A DNA stretch of 64,000 nt from positions 5,766,001 through 5,830,000 of the forward strand of contig CANUEZ040000107.1 of assembly GCA_948099385.1 (NCBI GenBank). Direction: 5' to 3'. Of this stretch, positions 48,647-60,170 are shown piece by piece. The stretch's first letter is position 1. Every line of letters begins with the position of its first letter. The translations under genes were made by a program, and so were the position numbers. The notes beneath the pieces are model-generated. The model made no database searches, was not told the DNA's origin, and was given only the letters and a program-made list of their open reading frames with translations. This DNA is from Fasciola hepatica. Its lineage: Eukaryota > Platyhelminthes > Trematoda > Plagiorchiida > Fasciolidae.

Positions 48647-51600
48647 ACCCCATATCCTTTCATGGTGTGGTTGTGAATCGAATCACCGAATCAGCACCGC
48701 AGCTCAGAAAACTAACTGACCCACAATATTCTTTAAGACTGAGAGACAACACAGTTACTGTTCCCATTTCTAGAACTGCTCTTAGATCCAACTTTTTCCT
48801 GGTTAAGTATGCAGCTTTATGGAACAAAATACCTCATGATATAGGTTCTGTAAGGCCATCTAAGACGTTCAAGACCCACATAAGCAAATACCTCACAGTA
48901 CAAACTATAATACAATTCAGAGATCCGTAAATAAGTTAAGAACGGGCTTTTGAATTTGAATTAGATTACTAATAGTTTCCGAACTCCCTTTTTTGTGGAC
49001 CCCATTGTCTTTTGGGCCATAGCCGCGCTTGTTTCCTCCACTCGAGTTACTCGCCCTTTCGTTTTGCTTCTGTTCCACATCTGATCTTGCCATTTGCGTT
49101 TTTAACCCTCCCTCGGCAAAGTCCGACAGGCACAGTCGTTGAACTCTCCCTGGATTGCCACAGTAACTGGACTCAAACCTTAGTTATGACATCATTTTCT
49201 TTCTTTTTTCTCCTCTCTCCATTCTGTAACTTTCAGTTTCTTTCGTTCTGCGTTTTCCTACAGAATGGGTTTATCTTCAGTCCGGTAATTCCGTTCCACC
49301 TTCATCTCTTTTGCTAAATCTGGTAGCAAATAATATTCCAGTTCCTCCCATCTTCTCATCTTTTTTCCCATAGCCACGGCATGGTTATTATTAACCCGCC
49401 TCCCAACCTTCATCTACTTACCTTTCTTCTCCCCCTTATCAAACCTGGCCATGTTACACTTTAATTTGCATACGGATACCTAGCCCGCAACTATAAATCC
49501 AGTTCAAAACTCCGTCAAGACGATACTTAACCGCTAGATGTCACCTGATTTTGACTCACTATTACACCTGGGGCTCAGGGTTTTGAGATAGCTCTCCACC
49601 ATCAACCTGCTCCTCATACAACGCCTTATTTTTCTAAGCAACACTCACCCGCGGCTGACCAAGAAGTTGTTTCATCCGGATCTGCAACCAATTTTCTACC
49701 GAAACCACTCTCTCCCTTATTTATCAGTTTTCGGTATACTGAATCCCATGATCTTTACAGTTCTTCAGTTCTCACCCTCAGCGTGCGACTGTCGGTCGAA
49801 AACCATTGGCTTATCTATCTTAATCACCCGATGCCACTGCACTAGCTAGCGATCAACCCCTGCAAAGCCAGTGGTGACACATTCCCACCAACTTTGTCGT
49901 GCCAGTGAAGTTGCCCTGTATATCAAAATCGACGGTGCGTTCACCATATAGCTCGCATACATACTGGAACCCGTCAGACTCTGTTATTGGCAAGAGCAAG
50001 CTGTTAAGTGATAGCTTCAGGGATGCTAGCATTATCTGAGTGATTGCTCCATCCCACCTTTTTTCTTTCACTGCTTAAGGCAGCAACACCCCCGAAGGTT
50101 ATGGTATCTGGTCTGTAGCGATTTCACAATAAGGGGAAACATCCATCCCTATCAGTCTCGGACCCAATGGGCCACCTGTAAAGAAAGGCGGGTCAGGGAG
50201 AAAAAAGAAGTTTGCCCTACGGCGTAAATTCGCTCTCCCTCTCCTCTATAAAAAAGACGAAAAATACTCTTCTGGCTGGGGAGGTCTTGTGCTAATTCTC
50301 TCTGCCCCCTTCATTACAGATGGATTTCTGATAACAGCCTAGACCCAACCCTGCATATGGGAAACCCCACTCTTTCGAGTTAGCCTGTAGTTCCCTTTGT
50401 CTAGACCAGTGCGGGGTGAAAGCGCGCCTCTTGCGCTCTCCACATATGCTTGCCGACCTCGCCCTAGTCAACTTCAACACTTTCGGGTTCCCCAAAAATC
50501 CTTGACGGGCTTGCTGATGTTTAATGCAGTAATCGATACACGGTCTGTATAGTTACCTCATGCTGCCTCTGCCCAGACGAAACCCCGGCATTGATACACC
50601 TACGCTTAACAGCTGTGGGCAAAGTTTTGCCCATATTGATTGTCCGAACGAGGAACGTAATCATTGCACTTTATAATTTGCCATCCTCAAGTGCACATCC
50701 TCTGTGTCCCCCTCGAGCCCAAGCACTTTTAATGTTGTACAAAGTCAGCGATGATTTGTCTGCTACCATGTTGACTCAGCTACAAAACCAAAATGCTTAC
50801 TGACACTAACTCCCCTAAAAAACTGTTATTCCTTTAATGATAGGTGCTCACCTTCACTTGATTCTCTTGTCCCAGGCTGTAACTCAGTGGTCTCATCGTC
50901 CTTTTTCTTGCACTCCTCTTTTAACCCGAGTCTTACCAAGCAGATTATCTTCCTTTATTAACCAATACTCACCGATCAGCGTACTTGCTCACGGTATGTT
51001 AGGATCCCATTCCACCTAGTAAGCTCATGTATCCGATTGCGCATGACCCCACGGAAAACCAGCACGTTCGCACTCACATAAAAAGGCCCCACCTTTGCTC
51101 TGAGCATTTCCTCCGCCCTCACCTACAGCCGGGTCAACAACCTGACTGCTGTCTTCTCTCTTCCCCGTTCCTATATCTGACTCCACCCTCTTCCACTGCT
51201 TCTTTTTTTGATCCTCAACTGGGCCCCTTTATTATTCTACCAACTACCAGCCTAACCGTTTTGCACTCTGGCTAAACATGCACTTAATATCTCCATCCTC
51301 AACCAACGGCCTTAAAAAACTACCAATCTCCGCCCGTTAACCCCTCACCGGCGGTCAAGTAGCATTATCTCCCTAATTTTCGTTAAGCCGGTAATAATAA
51401 CCCCCAGCTAGAACATTCCCCATACTGCCGAATTTTTCCTCTCTCCCAGAACACACTGGTTACCTGGGTAGCTCGTCGATCAAATCGACGTTACTCCTGG
51501 ATTAGTTACCGGACTAGAAGATTTGGTCGATCGGATTGACCATGGTTAAACCTATATTCACACCTGATGGCGCTTTATATGGAGCACCTTACATGACTGA

Positions 51601-52990
51601 TCGGTGACCACAATCCCATAACCAGGATTACAGTCAATCGTGATAGTCTCACCGGACCGCCGGACGGATTCCTGACATCACCCATCACCTCACACCTCAT
51701 CAGAGTCCGTTTCCCGTACTCCACACGAACATTTCAGTTCATTCTGCGTGCAGTACCGAAAATAATGACCGGACTCAGGCCCTTGCCATTACGTTCCGTA
51801 CCTATTCTCCCTATTTCGTCAGCCTAGCCCTTTTTGACTGCTACCCTCATCATGCACTACCTGCCATCAACAGCCACCAATGTCTTCATGAAAAAAAATA
51901 CCAACCGCTAGGTTATTCATTCTTTTGTCACGTAGGCAGAAAATCTCACTTTTACACTGAACTTCAGCTGTTTCTCCGGGTCTGGCCTCTCCTAGCCACC
52001 GCTGACTTCTTTCACCTTCACCACCTGTGCATATCTGTCCGGTTGCATCGGAAGCTTTTGTCTCCAACAGAGTATTTCCTATACGGCTTCTTGTTGAGAT
52101 TCTTCGTTCTGTATCCATTCACCATTCACGCTCCTTAAAGGCACACTGCTTTCCTTGTGAGGGTTTCTTCCTCCATGTGACTTCCCATATAAAATCGCAA
52201 TTATCTCCGCAGAAAGGCTAATCTAATCATCCCGTTCGACTCACTTGAGTTTGTATCACAGGCTCCCTCCACAATGAATTATTCAATGGAAGGTCAGTCT
52301 TCTCTTTATCCTGCAGGCATCTCCGACTGCACTTTAATAACACCATGTCAATTCTATTTTCAATTGTCTTTTGGTAACACTCTAAACCAATTTCTCGATA
52401 CTGATTCCTCAAACATCCAGTTGGTGCCACACCGCGAATCCTTCTACACTACCCGACTCTTCTTTGAATCTTTTTCACTCCACAGCTCCCTCTCTCTACC
52501 TCCATCGAATGCACACCAAATTCCGTAGATCGCCGTGATCCATTCTGGACTACCGGATCCGTCGTAGACAGTTACCGGCACCCACAAGGCAAGTTGTGTT
52601 TTATTCCTGCCTCAACTCCCTATTCATGTTGTGATGTCTGATACCAATTGCTTTATGGGTTCTTGCAAACACTGCACTATTACCCGTCTTCAGTATCGCT
52701 TTATCTGCATTCCTATGACCATCCCGCTGACTACATCATTCCCGTACCGAATTCGAAACCGATTCACAATGGCCGCGCTTACCTTTTCCGATTTATGTCG
52801 TTTAAACACCGACCAGGCTTATCATTCTATTATTGCAATTGTGCGAACCATGAACTTCAAAGTTGTGTATACCTCATGTTACTGTGAATTGCCATGTTCT
52901 CTGATCACGCCTTGCGCATGTGTCTTGACCACGATCAAGAAATATACCATCATCATTACTAACATCATTATTATTATTACAAGGAAAAAT
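48644..52990 (+). mobile_element. Mirrored LINE: RT C-terminus plus pyrimidine-rich 3' region
   Basis: Starts inside the RT C-terminus (NPISFHGVVVNRITESAPQL, then ALWNKIPHDI; stop at 48928-48930). It continues as pyrimidine-rich sequence to an (ATT)n end at 52970-52985. Frames of 60-140 codons inside it (for example 52631-53053) are by-products of the C/T bias. Everything 5' of the deletion point is missing. Confidence 0.7.
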
Positions 52991-53059
52991 TCATTTGAAA
53001 TAATATCACTTGCCGTCATCAGGCGACTGTTGGCCTCATACACGTCTTCGTGAGTCACC

Positions 53060-53723
53060 AGCACGGGTTTAGGCATGAGTTTCCGTGATGAGCACCGGGA
53101 AGCTTGCATCCCGGTTCGCATCATTTGGCTCCCTCACCGAAGTGGTTGTGGTACTCACAATATCTTTTTAAAGGGTCGGCACGTCGTCGTAGTGAAGTAC
53201 TGTAGCGCCCGGGTGAGCATGCGCGGTACCGCTCCTGGGACTTACTTTTAATATAGGATTTGCAGGAACAAATCAATTCTAGGCGAAACTGAGCCGAAGT
53301 CATTGGATGTTGTTGACGCAGGCAAATTGAGGACGGGTGACCTGGTTACTCCAGCAATAGCGAAGTTGTATCGTGAAATCATGCTGCCATCTGCCGGTGC
53401 AGTTTCCTCTGGAGAGCAAGGCGTGGCATCCAGTAAAACTGGAATGTTGTGGGGTAAACGGGGCAGCCCAAGTTCCATTTATGGCAGGTACTTTACTACT
53501 GTCGATCTTCTCAAGTTCTGCATATCACGCAGCAGTTCAGAGAGCTTTCTACTTCCAACCCCAACGCTTAGAGGTTGTTGCATGCGCTGATCCTGCGTTA
53601 TGGCCGCGTGGGCAATGACGGCCTCCTTGAAGGTCTGGTAGCTCCGGGATGGGGTTACTTCGTCTTTTAACTGCGTTGTCACCCCTGGTGGGAGGCGGCC
53701 TTCCACACACTTAGAACGGCTGA
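53060..53723 (-). pseudogene. Mirrored CsRn1-like Gag remnant
   Basis: Copy of 30057-30720 on the minus strand, with the same internal stop and frameshift. Its presence with shared lesions shows that the decay came before the inverted duplication or was copied between arms. Confidence 0.65.
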
Positions 53724-53789
53724 CATCACTGGGCACACGGCCGTTGTCGAAGCGAGAGCAACGGTCAAATGACGACTGCACTTGGCAAT

Positions 53790-54180
53790 CAGTTGCAAAG
53801 TAAACGTGTTTAAAGCATAAACGAGGATGACTGTCGCTACACCTTTGCTTACCACAAGTTCGACAGTTGACATTGTGGGATAGAAGTATTACACAACTGG
53901 CTTTGTATTGCAGACTTCCACAACGAAGAACCTCTGTGTGGCTCCTGTGACAGCGAACAGTCTCCGAAAGTGTGAAAATTCGTACGAAATGGGGGTGGCT
54001 GTGAATGTTTTGTCTGTTCTGCTGCAAACGCTTTTGTTTGGGTACTCTCCACTGCCCGGTCGCACGCAGGCTATATGGGATTCTCGGTCAACAGGTATTC
54101 TCTTATAAGATTGTCAGAAACCCCGGAAATCAACGGCTGGATAAGCATGGCTTTCTCAGTTTGTCCTTTGGCGCGGTGGT
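53790..54180 (-). pseudogene. Mirrored Ty3 Gag remnant with zinc knuckles
   Basis: Copy of 29600-29990 on the minus strand, with the same broken frames. Confidence 0.6.
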
Positions 54181-54905
54181 ATATTCACGAGAACGCACGC
54201 ATCAGAGAAAGCCATGTATGAAGTTGTGGCGACATCTTACCTTGCTCGTTTTTTCAAAACGTTATTGTTTGTCTGAGCTCGTGTTGTCAAGCGCGGTGGC
54301 CAATGACCGTTGCTCGTTCAGGCTACACGCACGCTTCTGTAATATATGCTAACCACTTCCTCCCCACTGATAGTGTTCTTCTTCTCATTGGTTGGGGGAA
54401 ACATTGCTCTGGTGATCGGGGTGACGTGGTGCGGAGCACCACCATAACAGGCAGGTGATCCACTTGTAGCAGGAGGGACTAGCGGACGCGAGTAATAAGG
54501 AAAAAGCTTGGTAAGGCTTAACCGTCTTTGAAGTGTCTTCAGGATTTTCTGCAGAGCCTTGTTTCAGAAGACAAAATTTATTCTCAGCCACAGAAGCATT
54601 CGTATGCACTCCCTATTATTTTCCCTGAACGCTCCGGTCTTTAGACAGAGAAAGTTGGGATTGTGGATATAAGTCGTCAAAATGCCGTTGGCCGTCACTG
54701 CCGAGGAGTGGACGAAGAAGTTTCAGTTCCTGAGTTTTCGTTTATTTCGTTGTGGATGGTGGTAAATCCAACTAAATGGTGAATGTGAGTTTTCACCTCA
54801 TCCACGCGCTTTCCGTAAGACGTTCCGCTGGATCGCACATGTAGCGGGTACGAGGATGTACATTTATATTTGTTGTACGGGATCGGTATTAGTGCGATGC
54901 CAAAA

Positions 54906-55208
54906 TGTTGTATATGTAATCAAATACGCATGCAGGCAGCAAGCAGAACGACCGTATTGAGAGCGCCAATTAGTATTCTGAGCGAACGCCACTGAGATGG
55001 GTAGAGGCGGGTGACAACCAACGGAGAACAAGGTCACATATGACGCATTCTAAATGAGATGTAATAACCCGTGAGCGTCAAGGCGCACAGCGTGTTTGTG
55101 TCTGGCTACGCATAAATAGAACAATAATCATTACATCGACCTTGAGTGGATAGAATGTACAACAGTTGCCCGACAGCCTTTATGAGAACAGTTCGTTATA
55201 TTACGACA
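54906..55208 (-). mobile_element. Mirrored candidate LTR
   Basis: Reverse complement of 28572-28874. One base differs near 54933. The two copies are paired by the palindrome, not by retrotransposition, so they are not the two LTRs of one element. Confidence 0.5.
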
Positions 55209-55899
55209 GCCGACGACACGGCGCGCTCAACTCAGGAATATGAAGCAGGCGCCACTCTTCTAGGCAGTAATCCGTCTATCAGCACTGTGAGATTTCGAAA
55301 ACCTCAGACAGCCTGACAAAAAGGCAACGTGCTCTATATCTCGTACAACTCATTAGCTTCCTACTCCCATAAGAGGTAGCATGTGTATCCACGCGTGGCT
55401 TGGTTCCGGAAAGTTCACTCGGCTCGATTGGTGAGGCATTCGTGTTTGGTCTAGCTGTCTTACTGCTTCCACGCACAATGTGCCTAAATGTGCTGTTTGC
55501 AGTGTATGATTTCCCGTGAATGAACTCTATGATGTCTTCAAATGTGGCTCCATGTTTATTCCTGCAGGATCATCCTGCATCTTTGGCCTAGTGGCTCTGC
55601 ATTTCAGCCGGTTGACAGCGAACAATTAACTACATTGACCAAATAGCGCATACAATGCGCTTAGATCCGAACAATTGTTCGATTAGTCTAAGGTGCTAGG
55701 CAAGTTTGATGCTGATCTGCTTGCGCGTGTATAACTCACAAGCCAGAGACTCGTGTCCAGCTCCAGTTACAACGGTACACCGATGACGAACGCTTCCCGC
55801 TGCGCTAATCAAGACAGGAATAAAATTAAACAAATGGGGAAAGGTAGGGTCATGCCTCTATACGGTATCTGAATCATAACGCAACTGAAACGCTAATAA

Positions 55900-56325
55900 T
55901 GGTCATTATGTTATTGGGAGTATAATTTGGGGAAGCTCGAGACACTGCTGTTTGTACGATCAGCTGTGTACAGTGTACTTTTTAAGTCGTGAAAAAATTC
56001 TGGAAATGTGTCCCAGTCCAGCTGACCTGCATTCTGCACGGGACTACTTTTGTGCTTCTCAGTAGACAAACTATCGAATTTCCCCTTGAGCTCAGGGAGG
56101 ACGGCCTGATTGCTTACACCGTATATTTTGCATACTGAAAAATTCTCCACGGTAAATGCTTCCGTGAAACCAAAATTATTGAGGGGCAAATATCAGCATG
56201 TAGTCGATTTTTGGTGCTCTGCAAGGAGTTAGTTTAGTCTAAATGTTATGACACTAGTGGTTCAGTTTGCTTTCCGACAGCCACATTGTATGCGGCAACA
56301 AGGTAATGTCATTGATGCCATTTCC
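55900..56325 (-). repeat. Unknown sequence family, copy 3 (palindrome outer end)
   Basis: Near-identical to copy 2 up to 56299. Similarity then falls abruptly and fades by about 56325. The fading part resembles copy 1 as much as copy 2 (CCATTTCCTT here, CCAATTCCTT in copy 1). The adjoining minus-strand frame 56506-56309 (MTHAFVVFTIMKRVVVDKRP...) has no identified product. Confidence 0.55.
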
Positions 56326-56616
56326 TTCTGATGAGATAGGAAAAATCCAATTGGCTGTTCAGACACGTTCCAGACTTTAGGATGCCTTTAGGTCTTTTAT
56401 CTACCACCACTCGTTTCATTATTGTGAACACAACGAAGGCGTGGGTCATGGCAGTTACACGGCTCCCAACCCGGAACTGCGCAAACCAAATTGGCAATAA
56501 CGACAAGGCTGAGAAGTTGCGCTCTAACCGTGTTACTCATCTAAAGAGTAAATGTTAAACGGAAGATAAAAATTGGCGGCTAATAGTTTGATCATAATTG
56601 GTGAGCTTTTGCTGTG

Positions 56617-57183
56617 CCTATCCCTGGCGATCCTGATTTGCTGAAGCTTCTCAAAGCTCGTGTCTGCAAAGCTGTACCTGCCGGCACCACGCATGATGCC
56701 CGATATATCACCCTAAAACGCCTATCATCAATTTCAAACTTCCACATCGAGCCAAATCCAGAAGCATTAAGATTTCCTCGAAACTTCTAGCAATTTACTT
56801 GGTTATCCCTCGTTTCTGGCAAGTGCCGGGAGGCAGATCATTCATCGTCTTCAAGGACCATTGGTCAATCTTCGTCGTTGCGTGGCAAATACAAAAATGG
56901 TTTCATTCACGGAATCCCTTCAACCGGATTATGCGTATCACTCTTCTAATTACCTTTGATCAATATCAGATAAATTCAACCCTGTCAGAGGTGTCCTCTC
57001 CTTCATCTACCTCAATAAGCAAACCGAGGGCATAGATCTGACGGTTATTATCGGAGAGCAGGCAAGTAACACAGATGTCGTGCGAATTTTTCTTAGAGTC
57101 TTTTTCCAAGCCCAATTTATACCGTCCAAGCAAAATTACGACCAACTTCCTCCTTTGTTTCATGCAGGTTGCACACCAAATTG
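56617..57183 (+). pseudogene. Unidentified protein-like remnant
   Basis: A protein-like reading on the plus strand in two frames. 56617-56790 reads AVPIPGDPDLLKLLKARVCK, AVPAGTTHDARYITLKRLSS and ISNFHIEPNPEALRFPRNF. After a +1 shift it reads NLLGYPSFLASAGRQIIHRL, then SFTESLQPDYAYHSSNYL. A TGA follows, and the same frame continues with FNPVRGVLSFIYLNKQTEGI, IIGEQASNTDVVRIFLRVFF and FHAGCTPN before a stop. The total is about 189 codons with one shift and one nonsense codon. I do not recognise the family. It could be a decayed retrotransposon protein, a pseudogene, or exon pieces of a host gene. Confidence 0.4.
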
Positions 57184-57414
57184 AAACCTCGTATACTACC
57201 GCTATTGTTCAAAAAAGACTGACCTGAGCTTGTGTGTGGAGGCAGAATTTTTCACCAGGCCTCGGCCATTCTGACATGCAGTTCAGGTTGTTTTTTTCCT
57301 TGATTTCATCGTTTTGGCTTGATTTTGTGTTATTCCTAGCAGAGACTATTAGTCACAATGAATCATTCAGTTTTCAGAGATTATAGCGGCATAACGCTAA
57401 AGGTGAGGACTTAA

Positions 57415-57485
57415 TTTATCATAGCCAAATGTTGCCAGAAGTCTCTCCTTCGATTTCTAGGTTCAAACCCTAGGTCGTATGAATC
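57415..57485 (+). repeat. tRNA-derived SINE-like unit
   Basis: It contains a clean T-arm (CTAGG, loop TTCAAAC, CCTAG) serving as B-box. About 40 bp upstream is an A-box-like TAGCCAAATGTTG. Acceptor pairing is poor, so it is a SINE head or tRNA pseudogene and not a functional tRNA. Confidence 0.4.
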
Positions 57486-58119
57486 ATACTTCGAGCAGCG
57501 CGTAACCTGATGAGGGGAGTACCAAATTCAGAACCCCCAGTCAACAGTCAAATTCAACTTGACGTATATATCAGGTTGTCTAGTTTTTTCCCTTTTCCAT
57601 CTTTTAGACCCATTTAACGTAGCACCTAGTGGTAACAGTTATTTACTCTGAAGCGTCAAATTGTCCGTGGCAATAACTGTGACACACCACTGAGGGTCCG
57701 TAACTCATTGCCGCGAAAAATCAATATAACCCTTTACTAGGAAATCCAGATCTATACCTACCTCAATTCACCCCTTGTGGGCCCATCTATAAAACACTTT
57801 GAGATTGTTTGCTAAATCAACCCTTTTAGTTATCGTTTCCTCCTTGGCTAAGACCCTAACCCCCATTCATCCACCCTGTGAAATCACCTGGTCAACCTTG
57901 TTTGCAAACTTCCCCGGTGACTTCCAATAGAGTTTTATCTCCGTTTCGTATCTAGGCTTTTTGCAGTCGCTAAATTTTCAAGAAAACTAGTTGATTATCC
58001 GAAGCCTATGGTCACAATGCGCAATTCCAAAAGAAGCGCGCCGGCCTGTATGATTTTGCCACGCGTAGCCGTACGTCTCCCAATCACTACGCCACGCTTC
58101 GTCTCATCAACGAACATTC
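57486..58119 (+). other. Non-coding, possible 5' leader of the following LINE
   Basis: No coding motif; it precedes the LINE ORF1 directly. Confidence 0.3.
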
Positions 58120-58677
58120 ATGATGACGCAAACAGCAAAGATTGACAGCCTCTTACAACACGTTAGCTCACTCGAATCGCGGATTGAAGCTCTTGACAGA
58201 GCCACCAAAGTTCTTACACCACTGGCTCAGCACCTCAAGCTTTCTACGTTAACTACGCACTGTAACTTAGTTGCCACGTGTAACTTTATTGACAGTTTAT
58301 CTGCGGAGGTTTCAAAACGAATACGAAACTCGAATCACGCCATCGTATTTAACATTCCCGATAGGGCACCACTCAACATAGTCAGCAGTGCCCTGCTCAA
58401 GGCCGCTAATATAGAACGTGTGATACACCGCAGCAGCAGACCACGAAAACAAACACAACGACACCAATGCCCCCTGCTTTTCCAAGTTTCGGGCTCACTG
58501 ACAGCCAGTGAGTTCATTCATGGGCAAACAGTTACTGCTACCAACTCACCATACAGAAACATTCGAATAGCATCAGACAAAATGGCACTACAACGAGAAG
58601 TGCTGAGTAAGTTGAACTCGTTCAAACATCCAAGGCAGGAATCCGCCCAGAAGACACCTAACCCCGCCATTCTCTGA
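58120..58677 (+). CDS. LINE ORF1 protein (CR1-like), RNA-binding type
   Basis: A 185-codon frame starting MMTQTAKIDSLLQHVSSLES with heptad-like spacing, suggesting an N-terminal coiled coil (residues 1-35). A core of the kind found in CR1-type ORF1 proteins of flatworms follows: NSNHAIVFNIPDRAPLNIVS (about residues 72-92), CPLLFQVSGSL (about 118-128), and YRNIRIASDKMALQREVLS (about 146-164). Such proteins bind the element's RNA in the retrotransposition particle. The frame is intact to a stop at 58675-58677. No ORF2 (endonuclease/RT) follows before the 3' end at 61.43 kb, so this copy cannot move by itself. The first of the two Met codons is taken as start. Confidence 0.6.
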   Translation: MMTQTAKIDSLLQHVSSLESRIEALDRATKVLTPLAQHLKLSTLTTHCNLVATCNFIDSLSAEVSKRIRNSNHAIVFNIPDRAPLNIVSSALLKAANIERVIHRSSRPRKQTQRHQCPLLFQVSGSLTASEFIHGQTVTATNSPYRNIRIASDKMALQREVLSKLNSFKHPRQESAQKTPNPAIL

Positions 58678-58898
58678 CCTACTCTACGCAACCGACGTCT
58701 ATCAGCCAACAGCTTTCTGATGTACACCTTGATGCAAAGCCTGGACCTTCTCCAAATCCACCAGTCCCCAAGCTCCCTAGGCTCGTCAATATTGTCGCAG
58801 AAGCCTGGGACTAGAATCCACCAAGTCCTGCCAGACAGATTAGCTCTGTACATCAGAAACAGCTATTTAAGTCGCGTAGCCTCCCTGACCTAACAACT

Positions 58899-60170
58899 TT
58901 GCATCACACTCCCAAGGCGACACATAAATCAACGTATGGTCGTTCTTGTCCACACCATATAGCCACGACTAAAACCCATCAGCCGGACCGCACCATACCT
59001 TTGTCAAGTCATTCTCGTTCGAATCTAACCCGTCAGCCTTCGGGGCATACTCCCGCAAACAAACTGCCAAGAAGTGGCCTACCTAGGGGCACAATTTCAT
59101 CGCTGCAACCTGACTTATCACCCATGGGCCGAAAGTTGGTAACGATTTACACCCAGCCCCCAATGCACAGTGTCCATGCCAACGGTAACCCATGGCTGCA
59201 AATCCAAAGTTCGACAGCCCACACTCCATCCTCACTGAAGGCCCCAACGTTTAGTCCACTAGGCAACGACCGCCTTATATCACCAGGCTACACCCCGAAG
59301 GTCCTGCAAAGATTAAAAGCGAACAGATGCCCTAGTAAGATGTCAATAATGCCGGGATCTACAATTTCTGTTCCCAAAATAGATGGTTTCTCAGACCGTT
59401 ATTCCTCCCAGCGAAATCCAAGCTTTACGCGCATTCATACGGACGGGGCTCGCAGAACACCTCACAGCCATTATCCGATGCTGCACCTGCCTGGCTCATC
59501 ATTTCCTAACTTTTCCGTGCCTCCAGCCTGCCGACGACTGCCAACATTTTATTTCTTCACCCATGTCGGAGTTGCCGGCTTGTGGTATCTATTCGTTTGG
59601 TATCACCCTAGGCTCATAAAGCTCATTGATCGCATCCTTACGCCTCACTGCCTACCGTTCTGTCAACTCCCCGTTGTTCTCCTTTCTCATGCCCATTACT
59701 ATTACACACCAACTCCACCCGCACCCATGAAAAATTCTCATATTAGAACTGCCGTTCCAAACTCTGCATCTCTCACAGCCACATTTATTATCCAGTCACT
59801 ATCACTCCATTTTCCTTGCCTGGCTCCGCGATTCCTCCGTGGATCCTTCCACTTGGCAGTGCTCCAATTAGTATCGTCCAGTTGCATTCACTTGTACAAT
59901 TGCCTGCATGCACGCAGCTCCCAATTTCCATGTCCCCGACTCTATCGCGCACCCATTGTTCATGCGTTGTGTTCGTCCACCGGTTTATCTGCCCCGGTGC
60001 TTCTTTCCTCTCTGCTTTTTTCGTGTTCTACCTACAATGAGATGCTCTTACTGGCTATGTCTCATCTGTCTTTTTCGGCCCGTGCTCCCATCTCCCGTTT
60101 CGCCCATTGTTTGTCACAGGCATTTTTCGCATGCCTTTCAGACCGTTCCGCTTTTTCACTCGCCACCTAA
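58899..60170 (+). other. 423-codon Pro/Ser/His-rich frame, doubtful coding
   Basis: The longest closed frame in the window. Its first half (to about residue 215) is a Ser/Pro/Arg-rich low-complexity run like the linker that follows ORF1 cores in such LINEs, so it could be the rest of ORF1 after a frameshift. Its second half (Leu/Ser/Phe-rich) comes from the C/T-biased strand and looks non-coding. I see no domain. Confidence 0.3.

Larger units (their letters stand above)
46730..56299 (-). repeat. Palindrome, right arm (with two internal losses)
   Basis: Reverse complement of the left arm in three blocks: 46730-48485, 48489-48646 and 48644-56299. Relative to the left arm it lacks 39931-42863 (about 2.93 kb) and 35135-39772 (about 4.64 kb). 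Outer blocks differ from the left arm by only scattered changes that I could see (a 2-bp indel near 51728/32053, single bases near 51304, 54933 and a few others). Confidence 0.95.

Noticed and set aside
48514..48930. 138-codon frame as a fusion gene
   Set aside because: It spans the deletion joint at 48644: its start is antisense gypsy RT and its end is LINE RT.
49012..52528. Many 60-100 codon frames in the right arm and their mirrors
   Set aside because: Ser/Leu/Phe-rich or Arg/Glu-rich frames created by strand C/T bias; no motifs.
28572..55208. 28572-28874 and 54906-55208 as the two LTRs of one element
   Set aside because: They are in opposite orientation and are explained by the palindrome.
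27481..56299. Palindrome as a CRISPR array, integron or phage end
   Set aside because: The sequence is eukaryotic and transposon-filled; no short regular repeats or bacterial genes.
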